Shown: piece by piece, positions 51,674 through 61,554 of the stretch
How the letters are laid out: every line of letters starts with the position of its first letter
Position numbering within the stretch: the stretch's first letter is position 1
From: Hydractinia symbiolongicarpus
Taxonomy: Eukaryota; Cnidaria; Hydrozoa; Anthoathecata; Hydractiniidae
Reading direction: 5' to 3'
Assembly (NCBI RefSeq): GCF_029227915.1
Contig: NC_079878.1
Coordinates: 3,722,001 to 3,786,000, forward strand
DNA: 64,000 bases
Made by a program: the position numbers and the translations under genes
The notes under the pieces: generated by a model
Database searches by the model: none
The model's input: the letters and a program-made list of their open reading frames with translations, nothing else
Told to the model about the DNA's origin: nothing

Positions 51674-52603
51674 ACACCGTTTATTGTTTAAAAGTTCAGT
51701 ATGTTGATAGTTCGTGTTAGATGTATATTTTCCTTATTTCCTTATTCTGCTATATACTTTTTGTTTGCATAACATTTGCAATGTATATTTGTGAATCAGT
51801 GAGATAGTGTCTTTCGCAAGAGTATGAATATTAATTTTCCCAATTAGAAAGCTCAAAGAAATCAATTTTTTAATATAAATGTGTGTGAATTAATGTTTTG
51901 TCAGAACATTTGGTACATAAATGTTTACGACGTAATCATATAGAAAGTATGGTGACTATTACAGCATAAAATTTATAATATTTACATCAAAGAATATGTA
52001 TTTTATACAAATATATTTTATTTTTATGAGCATGGCAATGCCAAATTTTCTCTTGCAAAAGAAAACAAATTCTAGATCATCATCATTTTTTTCTGTGAAT
52101 AGATGTTATAAAACACTAGCTATATGATAGTTTATATTTTATTAAAAAAAAGTTTTCATAGTTCATATGTTTTATTTAAACAGAGTTGTTGTGTTATTAT
52201 TTGCTTCATATTGAGATACAATGTGTCACAAAAGTAGTTTTTGTTGTTTGACTGTCCTGTGTGTTCTGGCAGCTAGCTAGCTGTGCTGCCTCCATCCCAT
52301 CTTCTTTTTATTTTTTATTATATGCAATAATGAGTAACGGTAGCTACGAAAGCCATAAAATAACAATAATTTATCCATTTTTTACTCGTTATATACCAAA
52401 TCAAAACTTTAAACACTTGCAGCAACCTTTCAGTGTGTTTAGCCAGGTAGCCATTTTTATTTTTCTACAAATCTCTCCATCGCGCTGCTGTTGTACCTGC
52501 TATTGTGAAAACCTAGGTTGCAATTGAAGGAGTGTCGAATTGCGGCGCAAACTCCATGTAACAATCCTTGACAAAATAGCCAGGCCGTTTGAAAAATACG
52601 AGT
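51674..52603. other. Element 3' non-coding region
   Basis: AT-rich sequence after the last stop with no supported gene. No AATAAA is seen; the best polyadenylation-like hexamer is ATTAAA at 52141-52146, followed by an A run. It contains the AGCT triple at 52271-52282. Confidence 0.55.
52270..52283. repeat. AGCT run (3 copies) in a 14-base palindrome
   Basis: CAGCTAGCTAGCTG is perfectly self-complementary. It mirrors the AGCT runs on the 5' side of the element. Confidence 0.7.
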
Positions 52604-52636
52604 TAAGCATTTTCACACGGGAAATAGCCCGCCGTG
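52604..52636 (-). repeat. Right terminal inverted repeat
   Basis: Read on the minus strand it begins CACGGCGGG and carries AAATGCTTA at the same distance (15 bases) as the left end. Just inside it, on the minus strand, GGCTATTT occurs twice (about 52621-52628 and 52574-52581) and AAACGGCC once, echoing AAAAACGGTC at the left end. Confidence 0.85.
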
Positions 52637-52639
52637 TTT
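52637..52639. other. Target-site duplication TTT, right
   Basis: Partner of 48004-48006, lying between the right terminus (ending CCCGCCGTG) and satellite CTTTTTTGATGAGACG. A 3-bp duplication fits CACTA/EnSpm-type transposition. Confidence 0.8.
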
Positions 52640-55600
52640 CTTTTTTGATGAGACGCTGAATAAAAGAAGTTTAATCGCCCTCAAACAAAAACCCGCGACT
52701 TCCCGTAAATCCCGGACTCGGCCCGTATAGTCAAAAGTATACAAAGAAAGTACCCAGGGAGTAAACTCATTTCCCGAACGATTTTTTAAATTATTTTTTC
52801 ACCAATAAAACGCATGAGACTTGTAGTTTTTAAAAATGTTTTCATTTTTGATGAGACGCTGAATAAAAGAAGTTTTATCGCCGGCAAACGAAAACCCGCG
52901 ACTTCCTGTAAATCCAGACCGGCCCGTATAGTCAAAAGTATACAAAGAAAGTACCCAGGGAGTAAACTCATTTCCCGAACGATTTTTTAAATTATTTTTT
53001 CACCACTAAAACACATGAGACTTGTAGTTTTCAAAAATGTTTTCATTTTTGATGAGACGCTGAATAAAAGAAGTTTAATCGCCGGCAAACGAAAACCCGC
53101 GACTTCCCGTAAATCCCAGACTCGGCCCGTATAGTCAAAAGTATACAAAGAAAGTACCCAGGGTGTAAACTCATTTCCCGAACGATTTTTTAAATTATTA
53201 TTTCACCACTAAAGCCCATGAGACTTGTAGTTTTTAAAAATGTTTTCATTTTTGATGAGACGCTGAATAAAACAAGTTTAATCGCCGGCAAACGAAAACC
53301 CGCGACTTCCCGTAAATCCGGACTCGGCCCGTATAGTCAAAAGTATACAAAGAAAGTACCCAGGGAGTAAACTCATTTCCCGAACGATTTTTTAAATTAT
53401 TATTTTACCACTAAAGGCCATGAGACTTGTAGTTTTCAGAAATGTTTTCATTTTTGATGAGACGCTTAATGAAAGAGGTTTAATCGCCGGTAAACGAAAA
53501 CCTGCGATTTCCCGTACGTCCCGGACTCGGCCCGTATAGTCAAAAGTATACAAAGAAAGTACCCAGGGTGTAAACGCATTTCCCGAACGATTTTTTAAAT
53601 TATTATTTCACCACTAAAGCCCATGAGACTTGTAGTTTTTAAAAATGTTTTCATTTTTGATGAGACGCTGAATAAAAGAAGTTTAATCGCCCTCAAACGA
53701 AAACCCGCGACTTCCCGTAAATCCCGGACTCGGCCCGTATAGTCAAAAGTATACAAAGAAAGTACCCAGGGAGTAAACTCATTTCCCGAACGATTTTTTA
53801 AATTATTTTTTCACCATTAAAACGCATGAGACTTGTAGTTTTTAAAAATGTTTTCATTTTTGATGAGACGCTGAATAAAAGAAGTTTAATCGCCCTCAAA
53901 CAAAATCCCGCGACTTCCCGTAAATCCCGGACTCGGCCCGTATAGTCAAAAGTATACAAAGAAAGTACCCATGGAGTAAACTCATTTCCCGAACGATTTT
54001 TTAAATTATTTTTTCATCACTAAAACGCATGAGACTTGTAGTTTTCAAAAATGTTTTCATTTTTGATGAGACGCTGAAAAAAAGAAGTTTAATCGCCGGT
54101 AAACGAAAACCTGCGATTTCCCGTACGTCCCGGACTCGGCCCGTATAGTCAAAAGTATACAAAGAAAGTACCCAGGGTGTAAACGCATTTCCCGAACGAT
54201 TTTTTAAATTATTATTTCACCACTAAAACCCATGAGACTTGTAGTTTTTAAAAATGTTTTCATTTTTGATGAGACGCTGAATAAAAGAAGTTTAATCGCC
54301 CTCAAACGAAAACCCGCGACTTCCCGTAAATCCCGGACTCGGCCCGTATAGTCAAAAGTATACAAAGAAAGTACCCAGGGAGTAAACTCATTTCCCGAAC
54401 GATTTTTTAAATTATTTTTTCACCACTAAAACGCATGAGACTTGTAGTTTTTAAAAATGTTTTCTTTTTTGATGAGACGCTGAATAAAAGAAGTTTAATC
54501 GCCCTCAAACAAAAACCCGCGACTTCCCGTAAATCCCGGACTCGGCCCGTATAGTCAAAAGTATACAAAGAAAGTACCCAGGGAGTAAACTCATTTCCCG
54601 AACGATTTTTTAAATTATTTTTTCACCACTAAAACGCATGAGACTTGTAGTTTTTAAAAATGTTTTCATTTTTGATGAGACGCTGAATAAAAGAAGTTTA
54701 ATCGCCGGCAAACGAAAACCCGCGACTTCCTGTAAATCCAGACCGGCCCGTATAGTCAAAAGTATACAAAGAAAGTACCCAGGGAGTAAACTCATTTCCC
54801 GAACGATTTTTTAAATTATTTTTTCACCACTAAAACACATGAGACTTGTAGTTTTCAAAAATGTTTTCATTTTTGATGAGACGCTGAATAAAAGAAGTTT
54901 AATCGCCGGCAAACGAAAACCCGCGACTTCCCGTAAATCCCAGACTCGGCCCGTATAGTCAAAAGTATACAAAGAAAGTACCCAGGGTGTAAACTCATTT
55001 CCCGAACGATTTTTTAAATTATTATTTCACCACTAAAGCCCATGAGACTTGTAGTTTTTAAAAATGTTTTCATTTTTGATGACAGCTGAATAAAACAAGT
55101 TTAATCGCCGGCAAACGAAAACCCGCGACTTCCCGTAAATCCGGACTCGGCCCGTATAGTCAAAAGTATACAAAGAAAGTACCCAGGGAGTAAACTCATT
55201 TCCCGAACGATTTTTTAAATTATTATTTTACCACTAAAGGCCATGAGACTTGTAGTTTTCAGAAATGTTTTCATTTTTGATGAGACGCTTAATGAAAGAG
55301 GTTTAATCGCCGGCAAACGAAATCCCGCGATTTTCCGTAAATCCCGGGCTTGGCCCGTATAGTCGAATGTATACAAAGAAAGTACCCTGTGAGTAAACTC
55401 ATTCCCAAAACGATTTTTTAATTTATCTTTTCACCACTAAAACGCATGAGACTTGTAGTTTTTAAAAATGTTTTCATTTTTGATGAGACGCTGAATAAAA
55501 CAAGTTTAATCGCCGGCAAACGAAAACCCGCGATTTTCCGTAAATCCCGGGCTTGGCCCGTATAGTCGAATGTATACAAAGAAAGTACCCTGTGAGTAAA

Positions 55601-56689
55601 CTCATTCCCAAAACGATTTTTTAATTTATCTTTTCACCACTGAAACGCATGAGACTTGTAGTTTTTAAAAATGTTTTCATTTTTGATGAGACGCTGAATA
55701 AAACAAGTTTAATCGCCGGCAAACGAAAACCCGCGATTTTCCGTAAATCCCGGGCTTGGCCCGTATAGTCGAATGTATACAAAGAAAGTACCCTGTGAGT
55801 AAACTCATTCCCAAAACGATTTTTTAAATTATCTTTTCACCACTAAAACGCATGAGACTTGCAGTTTTCCAAAAATGTTTTCATTTTTGATGAGACGCAT
55901 AATGAAAAACGTTTAATCGCCGGCAAACGAAATCCCGCGATTTCCCGTAAATCCCGGGCTTGGCCCGTATAGTCGAATGTATACAAAGAAAGTACCCTGT
56001 GAGTAAACTCATTTCCCAAACGATTTTTTAAATTATCTTTTCACCACTAAAACGCATGAGACTTGCAGTTTTCAAAAATGTTTTCATTTTTGATGAGACG
56101 CTTAATGAAAGACGTTTAATCGCCGGCAAACGAAATCCCGCGATTTCCCGTAAATCCCGGGCTTGGCCCGTATAGTCGAATGTATACAAAGAAAGTACCC
56201 AGGGAGTAAACTTATTTCCCGAACGATTTTTTAAATTATTTTTTCACCACTTAAACGCATGAGACTTGCAGTTTTCAAAAATGTTTTCATTTTTGATGAG
56301 ACCCTTAATGAAAGACGTTTAATCGCCGGCAAACGAAATCCCGCGATTTCCCGTAAATTCCGGGCTTGGCCCGTATAGTCGAATGTATACAAAGAAAGTA
56401 CCCAGGGAGTAAACTCATTTCCCGAACGATTTTTTAAATTTTTTTTTACCACTAAAACGCATGAGACTTGTAGTTTTCAAAAATGTTTTCATTTTTGATG
56501 AGACGCTGAATAAAAGTGGTTTAATCGCCGGCAAACAAAAACCCGCGATTTCCCGTAAATCCCGGGCTTGGCCCGTATAGTCGAATGTATACAAAGAAAG
56601 TACCCTGTGAGTAAACTCATTTCCAGAACGATTTTTTAAATTATTTTTCTACCACTAAAGCGCATAAGACTTGCAGTTTTCAAAAATGT

Positions 56690-59600
56690 TTTCATTTTTG
56701 ATGAGACGCTGAATAAAAGAAGTTTAATCGCCGGCAAACGAAAACCTGCGATTTCCCGTAAATCCCAGACTCGGCCCGTATAGTCAAAAGTATACAAAGA
56801 AAGTACCCAGGGAGTAAACTCATTTCCCGAACGATTTTTTTAATTTTTTTTTTACCACTAAAACGCATGAGACTTGTAGTTTTCAAAAATGTTTTCGATT
56901 CTGATGAGACGCTTAATGAAAGAGGTTTAATCGCCGGCAAACGAAAACCCGCGATTTCCCGTAAATCCCGGGCTTGGCCCGTATAGTCGAATGTATACAA
57001 AGAAAGTACCCTGTGAGTAAACTCATTTCCAAAACGATTTTTTAAATTACCTTTTCACCACTAAAACGCATGAGACTTGTAGTTTTTAAAAATGTTTTCA
57101 TTTTTGATGAGACGCTGAATAAAACAAGTTTAATCGCCGGCAAACGAAAACCCGCGATTTTCCGTAAATCCCGGGCTTGGCCCGTATAGTCGAATGTATA
57201 CAAAGAAAGTACCCTGTGAGTAAACTCATTCCCAAAACGATTTTTTAATTTATCTTTTCACCACTGAAACGCATGAGACTTGTAGTTTTTAAAAATGTTT
57301 TCATTTTTGATGAGACGCTGAATAAAACAAGTTTAATCGCCGGCAAACGAAAACCCGCGATTTCCCGTAAATCCCGGGCTTGGCCCGTATAGTCGAATCT
57401 ATACAAAGAAAGTACCCTGTGAGTAAACTCATTTCCAAAACGATTTTTTAAATTATCTTTTCACCACTAAAACGCATGAGACTTGCAGTTTTCAAAAATG
57501 TTTTCATTTTTGATGAGACGCTTAATGAAAGACGTTTAATCGCCGGCAAACGAAATCCCGCGATTTCCCGTAAATCCCGGGCTTGGCCCGTATAGTCGAA
57601 TGTATACAAAGAAAGTACCCAGGGAGTAAACTTATTTCCCGAACGATTTTTTAAATTATTTTTTCACCACTAAAACGCATGAGACTTGCAGTTTTCAAAA
57701 ATGTTTTCATTTTTGATGAGACGCTGAATAAAAGAAGTTTAATCGCCGGCAAACAAAAACCCGCGACTTCCCGTAAATCCCGGGCTTGGCCCGTATAGTC
57801 GAATGTATACAAAGAAAGTACCCTGTGAGTAAACTCATTTCCAAAACGATTTTTTAAATTATTTTTTCACCACTAAAACGCATGAGACTTGCAGTTTTCA
57901 AAAATGTTTTCATTTTTGATGAGACGCTGAATAAAAGTGGTTTAATCGCCGGCAAACAAAAACCCGCGATTTCCCGTAAATCCCGGGCTTGGCCCGTATA
58001 GTCGAATGTATACAAAGAAAGTACCCTGTGAGTAAACTCATTTCCAGAACGATTTTTTAAATTATTTTTCTACCACTAAAGCGCATAAGACTTGCAGTTT
58101 TCAAAAATGTTTTCATTTTTGATGAGACGCTGAATAAAAGAAGTTTAATCGCCGCCAAACGAAAACCCGCGATTTCCCGTAAATCCCGGGCTTGGCCCGT
58201 ATAGTCAAAAGTATACAAAGAAAGTACCCAGGAAGTAAACTCATTTCCCGAACGATTTTTTAATTTATTTTTTCACCACTAAAACGCATGAGACTTGTAG
58301 TTTTCAAAAATGTTTTCATTTTTGATGAGACGCTGAATAAAAGAAGTTTAATCGCCGGCAAACGAAAACCTGCGATTTCCCGTAAATCCCGGGCTTGGCC
58401 CGTATAGTCAAAAGTATACAAAGAAAGTACCCAGGAAGTAAACTCATTTCCCGAACGATTTTTTAATTTATTTTTTCACCACTAAAACGCATGAGACTTG
58501 TAGTTTTCAAAAATGTTTTCATTTTTGATGAGACGCTGAATAAAAGAAGTTTAATCGCCGGCAAACGAAAACCTGCGATTTCCCGTAAATCCCAGACTCG
58601 GCCCGTATAGTCAAAAGTATACAAAGAAAGTACCCAGGGAGTAAACTCATTTCCCGAACGATTTTTTTAATTTTTTTTTTACCACTAAAACGCATGAGAC
58701 TTGTAGTTTTCAAAAATGTTTTCGATTCTGATGAGACGCTTAATGAAAGAGGTTTAATCGCCGGCAAACGAAAACCCGCGATTTCCCGTAAATCCCGGGC
58801 TTGGCCCGTATAGTCGAATGTATACAAAGAAAGTACCCTGTGAGTAAACTCATTTCCAAAACGATTTTTTAAATTACCTTTTCACCACTAAAACGCATGA
58901 GACTTGTAGTTTTTAAAAATGTTTTCATTTTTGATGAGACGCTGAATAAAACAAGTTTAATCGCCGGCAAACGAAAACCCGCGATTTTCCGTAAATCCCG
59001 GGCTTGGCCCGTATAGTCGAATGTATACAAAGAAAGTACCCTGTGAGTAAACTCATTCCCAAAACGATTTTTTAATTTATCTTTTCACCACTGAAACGCA
59101 TGAGACTTGTAGTTTTTAAAAATGTTTTCATTTTTGATGAGACGCTGAATAAAACAAGTTTAATCGCCGGCAAACGAAAACCCGCGATTTCCCGTAAATC
59201 CCGGGCTTGGCCCGTATAGTCGAATGTATACAAAGAAAGTACCCTGTGAGTAAACTCATTTCCAAAACGATTTTTTAAATTATCTTTTCACCACTAAAAC
59301 GCATGAGACTTGCAGTTTTCAAAAATGTTTTCATTTTTGATGAGACGCTTAATGAAAGACGTTTAATCGCCGGCAAACGAAATCCCGCGATTTCCCGTAA
59401 ATCCCGGGCTTGGCCCGTATAGTCGAATGTATACAAAGAAAGTACCCAGGGAGTAAACTTATTTCCCGAACGATTTTTTAAATTATTTTTTCACCACTAA
59501 AACGCATGAGACTTGCAGTTTTCAAAAATGTTTTCATTTTTGATGAGACGCTGAATAAAAGAAGTTTAATCGCCGGCAAACAAAAACCCGCGACTTCCCG

Positions 59601-60525
59601 TAAATCCCGGGCTTGGCCCGTATAGTCGAATGTATACAAAGAAAGTACCCTGTGAGTAAACTCATTTCCAAAACGATTTTTTAAATTATTTTTTCACCAC
59701 TAAAACGCATGAGACTTGCAGTTTTCAAAAATGTTTTCATTTTTGATGAGACGCTGAATAAAAGTGGTTTAATCGCCGGCAAACAAAAACCCGCGATTTC
59801 CCGTAAATCCCGGGCTTGGCCCGTATAGTCGAATGTATACAAAGAAAGTACCCTGTGAGTAAACTCATTTCCAGAACGATTTTTTAAATTATTTTTCTAC
59901 CACTAAAGCGCATAAGACTTGCAGTTTTCAAAAATGTTTTCATTTTTGATGAGACGCTGAATAAAAGAAGTTTAATCGCCGCCAAACGAAAACCCGCGAT
60001 TTCCCGTAAATCCCGGGCTTGGCCCGTATAGTCAAAAGTATACAAAGAAAGTACCCAGGAAGTAAACTCATTTCCCCAACGATTTTTTAATTTATTTTTT
60101 CACCACTAAAACGCATGAGACTTGTAGTTTTCAAAAATGTTTTCATTTTTGATGAGACGCTGAATAAAAGAAGTTTAATCGCCGGCAAACGAAAACCTGC
60201 GATTTCCCGTAAATCCCAGACTCGGCCCGTATAGTCAAAAGTATACAAAGAAAGTACCCAGGGAGTAAACTCATTTCCCGAACGATTTTTTTAATTTTTT
60301 TTTTACCACTAAAACGCATGAGACTTGTAGTTTTCAAAAATGTTTTCGATTCTGATGAGACGCTTAATGAAAGAGGTTTAATCGCCGGCAAACGAAAACC
60401 CGCGATTTCCCGTAAATCCCGGGCTTGGCCCGTATAGTCGAATGTATACAAAGAAAGTACCCTGTGAGTAAACTCATTTCCAAAACGATTTTTTAAATTA
60501 CCTTTTCACCACTAAAACGCATGAG
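56690..60525. repeat. Nine/eight-monomer higher-order repeat (1827 and 1624 bp)
   Basis: Copy 1 spans 56690-58516, copy 2 58517-60140, and a partial third reaches about 60525. They share TTTTCGATTCTGATGAG, TTACCTTTTCACC, CACTGAAACGC, and TTATTTTTCTACCACTAAAGC. The second offset (1624) is one monomer shorter: the monomer around 58330-58520 is missing between about 60100 and 60143. The same TTTTCGATTCTG monomer appears again near 62775. Confidence 0.85.
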
Positions 60526-61554
60526 ACTTGCAGTTTTCAAAAATGTTTTCATTTTTGATGAGACGCTTAATGAAAGAGGTTTAATCGCCGGCAAACGAAA
60601 TCCCGCGATTTCCCGTAAATCCCGGGCTTGGCCGTATAGTCGAATGCATACAAAGAAAGTACCCAGGGAGTAAACTCATTTCCCGAACGATTTTTTAAAT
60701 TTTTTTTTTAACACTAAAACGCATGAGACTTGTAGTTTTAAAAAATGTTTTCATTTTTGATGAGACGCTTAATGAAAGAGGTTTAATCGCCGGCAAACGA
60801 AAACCCGCGATTTCCCGTAAATTCCGGGCTTTGCCCGTATAGTCGAATGTATACAAAGAAAGTACCCTGTGAGTAAACTCATTTCCAGAACGATTTTTTA
60901 AATTATTTTTTCACCACTAAAACGCATAAGACTTGTAGTTTTCAAAAATGTTTTCATTTTTGATGAGACGCTGAATAAAAGAAGTTTAATCTCCGGCAAA
61001 CGAAAACCCGCGATTTCCCGTATTTCCCGGGCTTGGCTGTATAGTCAAAAGTATACAAAGAATGTACCCAGGAAGGAAACTCATTTCCCGAACGATTTTT
61101 TAATTTATTTTTTCACCACTAAAACGCATGAGACTTGTAGTTTTCAAAAATGTTTTCATTTTTAATGAGACGCTGAATAAAAGAAGTTTAATCACCGGCA
61201 AACGAAATCCCGCGATTTCCCGTAAATCCTGGGCTTGGCCCGTATAGTCGAATGTATACAAAGAAAGTATCCAGGGAGTAAACTCATTTCCCGAACGATT
61301 TTTTAATTTTTTTTTTTACCACTGAAACGCATGAGACTTGTAGTTTTCAAAAATGTTTTCATTTTTGATGAGACGCTGAATAAAAGTGGTTTAATCGCCG
61401 GCAAACGAAAACCCGCGATTTCCCGTAAATCCCGGGCTTGGCCCGTATAGTCGAATGTATACAAAGAAAGTACCCTGTGAGTAAACTCATTTCCAAAACG
61501 ATTTTTTAAATTATCTTTTCACCACTAAAACGCATGAGACTTGCAGTTTTCAAA

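Larger units (their letters stand above)
48007..52636 (+). mobile_element. CACTA/EnSpm-like (CMC) DNA transposon, probably defective
   Basis: A 4630-bp AT-rich insertion inside one satellite monomer. Its ends are inverted repeats beginning CACGGCGGG, and the target TTT is duplicated. CAC termini plus a 3-bp duplication are the hallmark of the CACTA/EnSpm group, so the class call follows from established knowledge of that group. Three forward reading frames occupy 49355-51673. The last two look like an N-terminal and a C-terminal transposase part in different frames, with no central catalytic region visible, so this copy is probably non-autonomous. About 1.3 kb of non-coding sequence precedes the frames and about 0.9 kb follows. 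Alternatives are another TIR superfamily with short duplications, or a 4-bp duplication pointing to a Chapaev-like relative. Confidence 0.8.
46541..55300. repeat. Nine-monomer higher-order repeat (1828 bp) carrying the transposon
   Basis: Copy 1 runs 46541-48006, continues 52637-53000 after the transposon, and is followed by copy 2 at 53001-54828 and a partial copy to about 55300. With 4633 bp (element plus target duplication) removed, the spacing is 1827 bp. Markers shared in order are CACTAAAACACATGAG, AATAAAACAAG, AAAGGCCATGAG with GGTAAACG, CCCGTACGTCCC, GCCCTCAAAC, and the shortened AATCCAGACCGGCCC (about 52913 and 54737). Only copy 1 contains the transposon. Confidence 0.9.

Noticed and set aside
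52261-52527. 88-codon forward frame in the element's 3' flank
   Set aside because: It lacks an ATG at its start, spans the AGCT palindrome and low-complexity AT sequence, and shows no motif.
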